Shown: positions 1-5,868 of the stretch, in pieces
How the letters are laid out: each line of letters starts with the position of its first letter
Numbering within the stretch: the stretch's first letter is position 1
DNA from: JAVBKE01 sp031554215
GTDB taxonomy: Bacteria > Bacillota > Bacilli > JARBTR01
Direction: 5' to 3'
Length of the DNA: 8,652 bases
NCBI GenBank assembly: GCA_031554215.1
Contig: JAVBKF010000104.1
Location: forward strand, 1 to 8,652
The notes under the pieces: model-generated
Databases searched by the model: none
What the model saw: only the letters and a program-made list of their open reading frames with translations
What the model was told of the DNA's origin: nothing
Translations under genes and position numbers: made by a program

Positions 1-46
1 GATCTACCTCCTGGGCCTCGCGCTCCTCAAGGAGATCACCCGGTGA
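1..46 (+). CDS. 3' end of 39-aa membrane micro-protein (start lies at 8438)
   Basis: This is the tail of the gene seen whole at 8438-8557, cut by the linear representation of the circle. It ends at TGA 44-46 after the codons for ...LLKEITR. The stop overlaps the GTG of the next micro-gene (GTGA at 43-46), so the two are probably translationally coupled. See the full copy for its description. Confidence 0.6.
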   Translation, partial: IYLLGLALLKEITR

Positions 47-141
47 CCGTCGCGGTCGCCGTCTCGCTCTACGGGGGCTGTATCTCGGCCGGGCTCGTGC
101 TCGGCGCGGTGATCGCCCTCGTCAACTCCTGGCGCGTCTGA
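43..141 (+). CDS. 32-aa single-pass membrane micro-protein (candidate minor coat or assembly peptide)
   Basis: The GTG start overlaps the TGA of the preceding micro-gene (GTGA). The product of 32 residues is hydrophobic from about residue 3 to 28 (VAVAVSLYGG..., then ISAGLVLGAVIALV), with a short polar Trp-Arg C-terminus. This is the size and shape of the pVII/pIX minor tip proteins of Ff phages, though there is no recognisable sequence identity and the match rests on size, topology and place just before the coat gene. Third codon positions are almost all G or C. The same gene appears again at 8554-8652 because of the circular overlap. Confidence 0.6.
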   Translation: MTVAVAVSLYGGCISAGLVLGAVIALVNSWRV

Positions 142-173
142 TCCCCGGACCCGTCGCCGTTCACCTAGACCCC

Positions 174-184
174 TGAGAGGAGGT
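174..184 (+). promoter_or_regulatory. Strong ribosome binding site of the coat gene (TGAGAGGAGGT)
   Basis: The near-perfect Shine-Dalgarno GAGAGGAGGT ends four bases before ATG 189. The 8-mer TGAGAGGA also occurs at 2181-2188 and 7500-7507, 15 to 16 bases before a start codon each time. This copy has the longest match to the 16S tail, as expected for the most abundantly made protein of the virion. Confidence 0.75.
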
Positions 185-188
185 ACCC

Positions 189-344
189 ATGTCCAGCACC
201 GCACCCCCGGAGATCAAGACCGCGATCACCACCGGTACGACCGCAGCGAAGGACACGATCACGGACAACATGCCGCTTGTGTTCGGTGTCGCCGTCGCGT
301 TCGTCGCGTGGTCGATCGGCCGTCGCATCCTCGGCAAGATCTGA
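189..344 (+). CDS. Major coat protein, pVIII-like (51 aa, no signal peptide)
   Basis: The protein is laid out like a mature filamentous-phage major coat subunit. An acidic/polar, helix-prone N-terminal part (about residues 7-28, IKTAITTGTTAAKDTITDN) is followed by a membrane segment (about 29-43, PLVFGVAVAFVAWSI) and a basic C-terminus (GRRILGKI) that would contact packaged ssDNA. Mature Ff pVIII is about 50 residues with the same order. No cleavable signal peptide is present: the ATG gives nearly the mature length, so insertion would be YidC-like without leader cleavage. The start is fixed by the very strong RBS at 174-184. The gene sits after the micro-gene chain and before the adsorption gene, with a hairpin at 370-406 directly behind it. 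Function is inferred from topology, length and context, not from sequence identity. Confidence 0.82.
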   Translation: MSSTAPPEIKTAITTGTTAAKDTITDNMPLVFGVAVAFVAWSIGRRILGKI

Positions 345-369
345 GGCTCGCGCATGGCCTCTCCCCCGA

Positions 370-406
370 TCCGGCCCGGTGATCCCGCAACGGTCACCGG
401 GCCGGA
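370..406 (+). terminator. 13-bp perfect hairpin after the coat gene
   Basis: Arms 370-382 (TCCGGCCCGGTGA) and 394-406 pair perfectly around an 11-base loop. No T-run follows, so it is either a factor-aided or partial terminator, or a 3' RNA stabiliser. Its place between coat and adsorption genes matches the central terminator between genes VIII and III of Ff phages, which keeps coat mRNA in large excess. Confidence 0.6.
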
Positions 407-456
407 CCTCGGGCCCGAATTACTCAGGCAGCCCGCCCCGTTAGGAGCACCCGCCG

Positions 457-2061
457 ATGATCCAGCGGCTCCCCCGTCTTGCCACCGTACTCGTAGCGCT
501 GGTCCTGTCCCTGGCCGTCGTAGTCGGCCCGAAGGGCGGCACGGCCAACGCGTTTGTCGGCATCCCGGTCCCCCTGGTCGTCGCCGAGACGCTTGCCTCC
601 CCCGCTGGTGTCGTGATCTCCCGCGGTGCCGGGATGGGCATCTGCGCTGGCACGGTCGTTTGCGGCGCGATCGTCGGCGGAGCCATGATCGGAACCGCCC
701 TCTACGCCACGCGAGACACGTGGCTCCCCGTCGTCGAGGGCCTGTTCAGCAGAGGCCGATCCGGCGAGGGCGCGGCCAACACCCGCCCATGTCATGGCAC
801 GTCGAGGCTCTCGGGTGGTGGCCGGACGGTCTCGTACACCTACTCCGCCGGGGGTAGTTGCGCGGGCAGCTTCATCATGACGTTGGTCTACTCCGTCAAG
901 TGCTACTCGACCGCCACCGGAGGCGTAGCGAACTACACCGGTACGACGGGTGTCTCGGCCAGCGGCGGGACGAACACTGCGACCGTGAGTCTCTGCCCGG
1001 TTGGCACCACGGTGTTGTCGGCCAACGTCGAGAGCGTCGAGTTTGGTGCGACGTTCTTCTCCCCGGGGATCACCCCGGCCCAGACGGTTGTGACCACGGA
1101 GATTGTCTGCGCCCTGGCTGGCGGCGGCACCGCCACCATCGAGGGCACGATCTCTGGTCGCGGCGACAGATTCCCGGTGCCGTCCTGTCAGGCTGCGTAC
1201 CCGGGCTCGGTCCCGGTCCGCATGGACTCCAAGGCCGGTGTCGCACTCGCCCAGGAACCCGTCGTAGAGATGGACTTGAACGATCCGCGCACCGAGTACC
1301 CGGACTGCTTCGACGCGGGCGGGCACTTCATCGCGACCGCGTGCAAGGTCCGCGTCTGGGTCGACGGCGCTCCGTGCCACATCGGCGTCCCGGTCTGCGC
1401 CGCGTGGTACTCCCGGTCGCTGGACGATCCGGGTGCGGTCCAGTGCAAGTGGGGCTCCTACGTGATCCCGATGCCCAACTGCGATTCGCTGCGTCGTCAG
1501 TACCGCCCGGACGCTCAGGAAATGGAGGTCACCGAGGCCGACCCGGACACTGGGGAGATCGGCCCGAAGACCACGCCTGACGCTCCCCCGAAGACACCGA
1601 CCGAAGGGCCGAACCCCGGCGCGCCGCCGACCACTCCGACCGAGACCACGGACCCGGACTCTCAGAACTGCTTCGGGGATGCGTGGTCGATGAACCCGGT
1701 CTCGTGGGTCTACGTCCCGGTCAAGTGCGCCCTGCTCTGGGCGTTCAAACCGAAGGTGTCCCTGCAAACCCGGGTCGAGGGTGTCAAAACCGCGTTCAAT
1801 AACAAGGTGCCGTTCAAGTGGATGGCCTCGCTAGGAGCGCTGCCGACCGCGATCCCGACCGGTCAGTGTCCCGACTGGCACATCAAGGTCCTGACCATGG
1901 ACAAGGACATCGTCTGCGGGTCGGAGTTCACGCAGAAGATCACGAGCGCCCGCCCCTGGCTGGCGGTCGGCATGATCGCGCTCGCGTTCATGCCCCTGAT
2001 CCGAGGACTGATGTACGCCTCGGTGCCGCTCCTGAAGCCCACTCCTACGGACTCGAAGTGA
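457..2061 (+). CDS. Adsorption/minor tip protein, pIII-like (534 aa)
   Basis: This is the largest virion protein. It has a signal peptide (basic MIQRLPR, hydrophobic core about residues 9-23, likely cleavage after ANA at residue 32). A Gly/Ala-rich hydrophobic stretch follows at about 57-83, then a large Gly/Ser/Thr-rich extracellular part to about residue 357. A Pro/Thr/Asp/Glu linker (about 358-404, with TPTEGPNPG and PPTTPTETT) leads to a short C-terminal domain and a membrane anchor at about 500-526 (WLAVGMIALAFMPLIRG). About 18 cysteines are spread over the ectodomain, suggesting a disulfide-rich fold. Signal peptide, receptor domain, flexible linker and C-terminal anchor is the plan of pIII. 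AGGAG at 443-447 fits ATG 457. No domain was recognised by sequence, so receptor specificity is unknown. Confidence 0.82.
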   Translation: MIQRLPRLATVLVALVLSLAVVVGPKGGTANAFVGIPVPLVVAETLASPAGVVISRGAGMGICAGTVVCGAIVGGAMIGTALYATRDTWLPVVEGLFSRGRSGEGAANTRPCHGTSRLSGGGRTVSYTYSAGGSCAGSFIMTLVYSVKCYSTATGGVANYTGTTGVSASGGTNTATVSLCPVGTTVLSANVESVEFGATFFSPGITPAQTVVTTEIVCALAGGGTATIEGTISGRGDRFPVPSCQAAYPGSVPVRMDSKAGVALAQEPVVEMDLNDPRTEYPDCFDAGGHFIATACKVRVWVDGAPCHIGVPVCAAWYSRSLDDPGAVQCKWGSYVIPMPNCDSLRRQYRPDAQEMEVTEADPDTGEIGPKTTPDAPPKTPTEGPNPGAPPTTPTETTDPDSQNCFGDAWSMNPVSWVYVPVKCALLWAFKPKVSLQTRVEGVKTAFNNKVPFKWMASLGALPTAIPTGQCPDWHIKVLTMDKDIVCGSEFTQKITSARPWLAVGMIALAFMPLIRGLMYASVPLLKPTPTDSK

Positions 2062-2183
2062 TGCGGCGCGAGGGCGGCGGCACGCGTTCCGGGGTCGGTC
2101 TCCGCGCGCAGTCGCGCAGCGGCGAGCACGGAGCCGCGCCCACGGACGCTGACGCCGCCCGAACCCGACCGTCGACCCGTTGA
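2061..2183 (+). CDS. Possible 40-aa peptide between adsorption and pVI-like genes
   Basis: The ATG overlaps the stop of the adsorption gene (TGATG, one base shared), and the frame runs to TGA 2181, just ahead of the next gene's RBS. Third positions are about four-fifths G or C, but the peptide is simple (Arg, Gly, Ala) with no hydrophobic segment. The DNA also contains short inverted repeats (CTCCG...CGGAG). It may be a structured spacer rather than a gene. If translated, it would couple the two flanking genes. Confidence 0.25.
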   Translation: MRREGGGTRSGVGLRAQSRSGEHGAAPTDADAARTRPSTR

Positions 2184-2188
2184 GAGGA
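2181..2188 (+). promoter_or_regulatory. RBS-type motif TGAGAGGA before the pVI-like gene
   Basis: AGAGGAAAG precedes ATG 2197 at good spacing and fixes that start. It is the second of three TGAGAGGA copies. Here its TGA is also the stop of the possible 40-aa frame. Confidence 0.6.
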
Positions 2189-2196
2189 AAGCACCG

Positions 2197-2454
2197 ATGA
2201 TCACTGATCTGCTAGCTGCGTTCGTCTGCACTCCGCTGACTTGGCTCGGGGGTGTGCTGCCGTCGACCACCTTCGACCCGTTCGCTAACTGGGCCCTCGT
2301 CAACGGACACATGGCCGACCTGAACTACTACCTGCCCATCACCGAACTCGCCATCTTCACGATGTCGGTGTCGATCGTTTTCCCAGCCCTGGCAGGCGTC
2401 TCGCTGCTCGTCTGGCTCGTCGCCATGATCCGAGGCGGCTCGGCCCGTGCTTAG
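2197..2454 (+). CDS. pVI-like minor coat/membrane protein (85 aa)
   Basis: The N-terminal part is amphipathic and aromatic-rich (about residues 1-20, then FDPFANWALVNGHM). The motif LNYYLPITEL follows, and then a long hydrophobic segment (about 50-78, LAIFTMSVSIVFPALAG onward) ending in the basic tail IRGGSARA. A small protein with an N-P-I-x-E-type segment before a membrane helix, placed between the pIII-like gene and the Zot ATPase, fits the pVI position of inoviruses, which anchors pIII at the virion end. The RBS is at 2181-2190. The stop overlaps the next micro-gene by 8 bases. The role is inferred from order and topology. Confidence 0.7.
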   Translation: MITDLLAAFVCTPLTWLGGVLPSTTFDPFANWALVNGHMADLNYYLPITELAIFTMSVSIVFPALAGVSLLVWLVAMIRGGSARA

Positions 2455-2545
2455 CCTCCTGCTCCTCATCGTGCTCGTCGTCGGGCTGTACCTCGGACGC
2501 CACTTCCTCGCGTTCTGGCTGCGTCGCCTTCGGGGGCTCGGGTGA
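2447..2545 (+). CDS. 32-aa membrane micro-protein
   Basis: GTG 2447 lies inside the last codons of the pVI-like gene. The product is one hydrophobic helix (about residues 2-16, LSLLLLIVLVVGLYLG) followed by an aromatic and very basic tail (FWLRRLRGLG). It overlaps both neighbours (8 bases upstream, GTGA downstream), so translation is probably coupled. The basic tail predicts N-out/C-in insertion. It may be a minor coat peptide or a small partner of the Zot ATPase. Confidence 0.55.
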   Translation: MLSLLLLIVLVVGLYLGRHFLAFWLRRLRGLG

Positions 2546-2676
2546 CCGGGTTTGCGGTCGCGGCCGGTGTCCTCTGGGCCGTCGTGCTCTTCATCCGTGG
2601 TCGCCGGTTCCGTGAGACCCGTCGACTCTCGGCCATGGACGGACGCACCCGGGACCACCGGGGCGGGGGCTTCTGA
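2542..2676 (+). CDS. 44-aa membrane micro-protein ahead of the Zot ATPase
   Basis: The GTG overlaps the previous TGA (GTGA), and its own TGA overlaps the ATG of the ATPase gene (TGATG), so three genes are chained here. There is one hydrophobic segment (about residues 3-18, GFAVAAGVLWAVVLFI) and a strongly basic cytoplasmic tail (RGRRFRETRR...). Since the neighbouring ATPase has no membrane helix of its own, this peptide could be the membrane anchor or channel part supplied separately. That is a hypothesis from adjacency. Confidence 0.55.
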   Translation: MTGFAVAAGVLWAVVLFIRGRRFRETRRLSAMDGRTRDHRGGGF

Positions 2677-3521
2677 TGGGTGACCCGGGCTCGGTTAAGA
2701 CGGCTCGGCTACGGGCTCGCCAGCGGCGACGCGGTTACCCGATCCACGCCTATGTCGGCGCCAACGGCGGCGGCAAGACCATGGCCGCTGTGTACGACAC
2801 GCTGCCGACGCTCGCGGCCGGGCGACACGTCGTCTCTACCTGTCGCATCCTCGACCCGGCCACCGGTCAGCCGCACCCGCTCTGGGTCCCCCTCGACGAC
2901 TACCGCACTCTCCTCGAGGTCGAGAACTGCGACGTCGTCGCCGACGAGGTCACCGGCATCGCGTCGTCGCGCGAGTCTCAGGGGATGCCCGCCGCGATCG
3001 CGAACCTGCTTGTGCAGCTGCGGCGTCGCGACGTCGCCTTCCGTTGGACCGCTCCCTCATGGAAGCGAGCCGACACGATCATCCGCGAGTGCTCGCAGGC
3101 CACCACGCTGTGCATGGGCTTCGTCCCTGAGACGGTCTCCGACGAGACCGGGGAGCGGCAGTGGCGATCGCGGAAACTCTTCTACTGGCGCACCTACGAT
3201 GCCGCGACCTTCGATGAGTGGACTACTCACCGCCGCGAGCGGATCAAGCCCGCTGCTCGGCAACTGATGTGGCGTCCCGGCTCCATGGCCGAACGGGCTT
3301 ACGACACGTTCGACTCGGTGCTGTCTCTCGGCGCGGTCACCGACGCCGGGACGTGCATGGACTGCGGTGGCTACCGGCAGAAGATGAAGTGCCCGTGCGC
3401 TCGGCCGGCCGCGTCCCGGGCCGTCCCCGTGATCGGGCGGCACACCGCTCCGGTCGGCGTCTTGATTCCTGAAACTGACGACACTCCGGCCGTGGTGCTC
3501 GCCCCGGCTGCGGCTAACTGA
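2676..3521 (+). CDS. zot: Zot/pI-family phage assembly ATPase (281 aa)
   Basis: This is the ATPase driving extrusion of filamentous virions through the envelope. Walker A is GANGGGKT at residues 28-35, preceded by a hydrophobic strand (IHAYV). Walker B is CDVVADE at 85-91. The segment QLRRRDVAFRWTAPSW and the rest of the ATPase domain run to about residue 220. At 227-241 there is a CxxC-x8-CxC cluster (CMDC...CPC) that could bind zinc. The tail is Pro/Val/Ala-rich. Unlike Ff pI and typical Zot proteins, no transmembrane helix is visible after the ATPase domain, so the protein looks cytosolic. The start is set by overlap with the upstream stop (TGATG). A strong terminator follows at 3550-3574, closing the virion block. 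Confidence 0.88.
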   Translation: MGDPGSVKTARLRARQRRRGYPIHAYVGANGGGKTMAAVYDTLPTLAAGRHVVSTCRILDPATGQPHPLWVPLDDYRTLLEVENCDVVADEVTGIASSRESQGMPAAIANLLVQLRRRDVAFRWTAPSWKRADTIIRECSQATTLCMGFVPETVSDETGERQWRSRKLFYWRTYDAATFDEWTTHRRERIKPAARQLMWRPGSMAERAYDTFDSVLSLGAVTDAGTCMDCGGYRQKMKCPCARPAASRAVPVIGRHTAPVGVLIPETDDTPAVVLAPAAAN

Positions 3522-3549
3522 CACGCTCCGAAACGGCTTCTAAATGCAC

Positions 3550-3574
3550 CGAGGGCCCCACTAGGGGGCCCTCG
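3550..3574 (+). terminator. Hairpin terminator after the Zot gene
   Basis: Arms CGAGGGCCCC (3550-3559) and GGGGCCCTCG (3565-3574) form a perfect 10-bp stem with a 5-base loop (ACTAG), followed by pyrimidine-rich CTTCCTC. This is the clearest intrinsic-type terminator in the window. It separates virion genes from rep, so rep needs read-through or its own promoter. No convincing promoter was found in 3575-3620. Confidence 0.75.
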
Positions 3575-3623
3575 CTTCCTCACAGGCGACTTTCTCACGG
3601 AACACCCGATCGGAGACACCAGA

Positions 3624-5129
3624 ATGACCCACACCGTCGATCAACGCAAGACAACTCCCTCGGCGCGTCGTCCCCGAGATGATCGGTACGTGGCCCGCCG
3701 CTGGCTCTGGGACAACGCAGGCCGCTCCGCGAACCGGGTGCGTGCCTGTGGGCTCCGCGCTCAGGGGAGCGCAACGGGCGAGGGAGTCATAACGCTCCGG
3801 GTCGCCGACGCCGCCACGGACTCGCCCCGCGCCGGATGGTCCGGCCTGCAGTCCTGCGGCTCGACCTGGGCGTGCCCCGTCTGCGCCGAGAAGATCCAAG
3901 CGAAGCGCAACGCCGACGTCGCCGCTGCCCTCGCAGTCGCGAAGGCGCGCGGCCTCGTCGTCGGCTTCCTGACCTTCACCGTCCGCCACAAGAGGCGACA
4001 CGCGCTCACGTCCGTCTGGGCAGCCGTCTCGCACGCGTGGAGAGCCACGACGTCCGGGTCCCCCCGCGAGTGGACCAAGGACCGCGACACCTTCGGGATC
4101 GCTGGCTACCTCCGGCTCACCGAGGTCACTCACGGAGACGGCAACGGTTGGCACGTCCACATTCACGCCCTGGTCTTCCTGCGGCCGCACGGTCGACCGG
4201 TCTGGGGACTCGTGCCTCGACAGGGCCCGGAGCACTTCGCCGCCCCCTGGGCCCGGCCCGTCTTCACCATGGGGCCGCTCACTCAGGACGACGCGCGGCG
4301 GGCGGTCGAGTTCGACCCCACCACCGGGCACGCGGGCGGCTTCATCGGCCCGTTGACGCTCGTCGAGACCAAGCGGCGCACCACCGGTCCCGGCTCCGTA
4401 CGTGAGGTCGTCCGGTGGGAGCCCTGCCCGGTCGCGCAGGCCAACGCCTACGCCGATGCGCACCACGGCCGCGAACCGAGGCTTGCCCTGTACGACCGCG
4501 ACCTACAGCGGCTGTCTGCGCGTATGTTCCGGCGCTGGCGTGGCTCCCTCGCCGGGACCGTTTTCGAGCCCGACGACGAGCACGGCACGGACGCCCGGCT
4601 CGTCACCGATCATCGCGAGCTCGCGGCGTACTTCGCCAAACACGTCTACGGACCGACGTCCCTCGACGCTGCTGCGGCCGAGGTCACCGGGTCCTACCGC
4701 AAGGTCGCGAAGCGCGGCAACGTCACGCCGTTTGGCCTGCTGCAACGCATCGTGAACGCGCCCGCCGTCCTCGACGAGTCGACCGGCGAACTCGTCGCCG
4801 CTCCGGCCCGCGAGGACCTCGCGCTCTGGCACGAGTGGGAGGCCGTCTCTAAGGGCAAGCGACAGTTGCTGTGGTCCAACGGGCTCCGGGCCTACCTCGG
4901 CCTCGCGCCGGAGGAGACCGACGAGGAGGTTGCCGCTGTCGACGACGAAGGCCGCAACGTTGCCATGTTCGACGGACGGGCGTACCGACGCATCGCCTTC
5001 CTGGGCCTGATTCCGGCCGTCATGGCGGCAGCGGAGGCCGGAGAGGGCGCGCTCTACGAACTGCTCCTGCCCCTGGGTATCCCCTGGACCGCTGCGCGAC
5101 CGCCAGACGACTGGTCCCTAGCGGCCTAG
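3624..5129 (+). CDS. rep: Rolling-circle replication initiator, HUH endonuclease (501 aa)
   Basis: Rep nicks the double-strand origin and joins to DNA through a tyrosine to start rolling-circle synthesis. A zinc-type cluster C78-x5-C84-x2-C87 (CGSTWACPVC) precedes the nuclease domain, as in Rep_1-type plasmid initiators. Motif 1 is FLTFT at 115-119. The metal-binding motif is HVHIH at 177-181 (HUH). The catalytic Tyr motif is YFAK at 336-339 (YxxK, a single Tyr). At 501 residues it is longer than small plasmid Reps. The extra C-terminal part (about 400-501) contains an acidic stretch (PEETDEEVAAVDDE) and an Ala-rich helix of unknown role. GGAG at 3611-3614 supports ATG 3624. The gene stands alone between a terminator and a hairpin-rich region, convergent with the minus operon. 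Confidence 0.9.
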   Translation: MTHTVDQRKTTPSARRPRDDRYVARRWLWDNAGRSANRVRACGLRAQGSATGEGVITLRVADAATDSPRAGWSGLQSCGSTWACPVCAEKIQAKRNADVAAALAVAKARGLVVGFLTFTVRHKRRHALTSVWAAVSHAWRATTSGSPREWTKDRDTFGIAGYLRLTEVTHGDGNGWHVHIHALVFLRPHGRPVWGLVPRQGPEHFAAPWARPVFTMGPLTQDDARRAVEFDPTTGHAGGFIGPLTLVETKRRTTGPGSVREVVRWEPCPVAQANAYADAHHGREPRLALYDRDLQRLSARMFRRWRGSLAGTVFEPDDEHGTDARLVTDHRELAAYFAKHVYGPTSLDAAAAEVTGSYRKVAKRGNVTPFGLLQRIVNAPAVLDESTGELVAAPAREDLALWHEWEAVSKGKRQLLWSNGLRAYLGLAPEETDEEVAAVDDEGRNVAMFDGRAYRRIAFLGLIPAVMAAAEAGEGALYELLLPLGIPWTAARPPDDWSLAA

Positions 5130-5142
5130 ATCGTCTCCCGTC

Positions 5143-5175
5143 GACCCGAAGGAGCCTCCAAGTGCCCTTCGGGTC
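5143..5175. repeat. 10-bp hairpin just after rep
   Basis: GACCCGAAGG (5143-5152) and CCTTCGGGTC (5166-5175) pair perfectly around 13 bases. There is no T-run on either side, so it may be a factor-aided terminator of rep or part of the origin structure. Confidence 0.5.
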
Positions 5176-5231
5176 ACACGCGCGCCCTGAGCACCGCTGG
5201 AAGGCCTTCTCTCGGGTGTCCAGAGGCTCGT

Positions 5232-5274
5232 AACGGCGGCTTTTTGCCGTTTCGAGGGGGACAGGCCGTCCCCC
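5232..5274. repeat. Two adjacent hairpins with a T5 run
   Basis: AACGGC/GCCGTT (5232-5237, 5246-5251) encloses GGCTTTTT. Directly after it GGGGGAC/GTCCCCC (5256-5262, 5268-5274) has a 5-base loop. The T5 could serve as a terminator tail for rep. On the other strand the second hairpin followed by GCAAAAAG gives no clear signal. Tandem hairpins are also typical of single-strand origins. Confidence 0.45.
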
Positions 5275-5301
5275 GGGGCCTCCGATCCGTGCGGGGTTGC
5301 C

Positions 5302-5371
5302 GGAGCGCTAGCGGAGGCGTTCCCGTGCGGGCCACTGGGAGCCCGCCAGGGCGGCGCGGGAGCGCCAGCGG
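5302..5371. repeat. Direct repeat GGAGCGCYAGCGG, two copies
   Basis: Copies at 5302-5314 and 5359-5371 differ at one base (T/C) and start 57 bases apart. The first contains the palindrome CGCTAGCG (5306-5313). They could be Rep-binding elements of the double-strand origin, or simply GC-rich hairpin sequence. Confidence 0.35.
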
Positions 5372-5422
5372 GGCCGCGCAGCGGTCCCGCCTCGGTAACC
5401 TGCGAAATAATGCTCCGGGCCG

Positions 5423-5659
5423 TCACCAGAGCGAACCGGGCTCGTCGACGTCGACGAGCCCGGCGGACCTCGTCGACGTCGACGACCCGGGGTCTCGGCC
5501 CCCGGGTCGCCCGGCTGTTCGGATGCCGCTGCACCGGCGGCAGATGCACGTCAGCATCGGCACGATCGGCAGGCGGGTCCGCCCGAGCGGGACCGGCTTC
5601 GTCTGCCAGTGCTCGCGGGTCCGGCCCATGTGCTCGTCGACCTGCTTGCGCAACGTCAT
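5423..5659 (-). CDS. 78-aa protein of unknown function with a Cys motif, last gene of the minus operon
   Basis: The start ATG 5659-5657 overlaps the stop of the previous gene (ATGA), continuing the coupled chain. The first 46 codons end in G or C without exception, a strong sign of coding. The product has a charged N-terminus (MTLRKQVDEHMGRTREHW) and a CxCxxC cluster at residues 38-43 (CICRRC), perhaps metal-binding. From about residue 51 it becomes low-complexity Gly/Ser/Asp. That part is encoded by the palindrome cluster 5436-5509, so its sequence is probably dictated by DNA structure. No family was recognised. Confidence 0.58.
   Translation of the reverse strand: MTLRKQVDEHMGRTREHWQTKPVPLGRTRLPIVPMLTCICRRCSGIRTAGRPGGRDPGSSTSTRSAGLVDVDEPGSLW
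5436..5463. repeat. 28-bp perfect palindrome
   Basis: CCGGGCTCGTCGAC is followed at once by its exact reverse complement, with no loop. In ssDNA it would form a stable hairpin with a tight GACGTC turn. It lies within the 3' end of the minus-strand 78-aa gene. Hairpins of this kind act as packaging signal or origin in filamentous phages, and convergent termination is an alternative role. Confidence 0.85.
5470..5485. repeat. 16-bp perfect palindrome, partial copy of the 28-bp one
   Basis: TCGTCGACGTCGACGA is self-complementary. The 17-mer beginning one base earlier (5469-5485) is identical to 5441-5457, so the core of the first palindrome is repeated with a 28-base offset. The two could also pair with each other in ssDNA. 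Confidence 0.8.
5483..5509. repeat. 10-bp hairpin closing the palindrome cluster
   Basis: CGACCCGGGG (5483-5492) pairs with CCCCGGGTCG (5500-5509) around the loop TCTCGGC. It overlaps the end of the 16-bp palindrome by three bases, so the two structures are alternatives, which allows switching. Confidence 0.7.
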
Positions 5660-5868
5660 TGCCGCTGCTCGTCTTCCCACGCGCGCCAGTCGGCCCGATC
5701 TAGGGCGTCCAGCCGACGCTCGATCGCGCGGCCCTGCCGGAGCGATCGCCGCCGCTGTCGGCGTGTCAGGCGACGGACCGGCTCGTCGTCGGCCGGGTAG
5801 GTCGCTACGGCCTCGCGCAGGCGCACGGCAGTCGCAGCTAGGTACGCCGTCGTCGTGCGCCACATCAT
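5656..5868 (-). CDS. 70-aa basic helical protein, function unknown
   Basis: The ATG at 5868 overlaps the stop of the helix-turn-helix gene (ATGA), and the TGA overlaps the ATG of the 78-aa gene. The sequence is Arg-rich and helix-prone (about residues 8-22 LAATAVRLREAV; then PVRRLTRRQRRRSLRQ; and a charged C-terminus DRADWRAWEDEQRQ). There are no cysteines and no membrane segment. The heavy positive charge suggests nucleic-acid contact or a small partner of a neighbour in the operon. No family was recognised. Confidence 0.65.
   Translation of the reverse strand: MMWRTTTAYLAATAVRLREAVATYPADDEPVRRLTRRQRRRSLRQGRAIERRLDALDRADWRAWEDEQRQ

Larger units (their letters stand above)
1..141. repeat. 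Terminal direct repeat, left copy (circular overlap)
   Basis: These 141 bases are identical to bases 8512-8652. The repeat begins inside one micro-gene and ends exactly at the stop of the next, so it has no boundary of its own such as an inverted terminal repeat or att site. The simplest reading is that a circular molecule was written out with overlapping ends. Removing one copy gives a circle of 8511 bp. Confidence 0.93.
5130..5422. other. Gene-poor, hairpin-rich region after rep (candidate origin region)
   Basis: No convincing gene is seen here. Inverted repeats in order are: a 10-bp stem at 5143-5152/5166-5175; AACGGC 5232-5237 with GCCGTT 5246-5251 around TTTTT; GGGGGAC 5256-5262 with GTCCCCC 5268-5274; and GCCTCCG 5278-5284 with CGGAGGC 5312-5318. 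The 13-mer GGAGCGCYAGCGG occurs at 5302-5314 and 5359-5371. Strong secondary structure between the ends of two convergent transcripts fits the intergenic origin/packaging region of filamentous phages. The exact nick site could not be identified. Confidence 0.5.

Noticed and set aside
1..141. Terminal repeats as true phage termini or att sites
   Set aside because: They begin mid-gene and the joined circle restores continuous genes, so an overlap of a circular sequence is the simpler explanation.
424..1767. Long minus-strand open frame opposite the adsorption gene
   Set aside because: It is an antisense shadow of a high-GC gene. The plus frame has signal peptide, anchor and RBS, while the minus product is Arg/Asp-rich filler.
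3458..3470. CTTGAT at 3461-3466 as a pC194/pUB110-like Rep nick site
   Set aside because: The hexamer matches the core of those nick sites and lies upstream of rep, but it is short, sits inside the Zot coding sequence and lacks a flanking hairpin.
3561..4466. Long minus-strand open frame opposite rep
   Set aside because: The plus strand here encodes clear HUH Rep motifs. The antisense frame crosses the terminator at 3550-3574 and has no motif.
5162..5233. 23-codon frame from GTG 5162 with AAGGAG upstream
   Set aside because: The Shine-Dalgarno-like sequence is one arm of the hairpin 5143-5175, and the peptide has no recognisable feature.
5118..5426. Minus-strand open frame from GTG 5426, starting with a GTGA overlap with the 78-aa gene
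   Set aside because: The product is Pro/Ala/Gly/Ser filler, overlaps the end of rep and runs through several hairpins. The overlap alone is weak support in GC-rich DNA.
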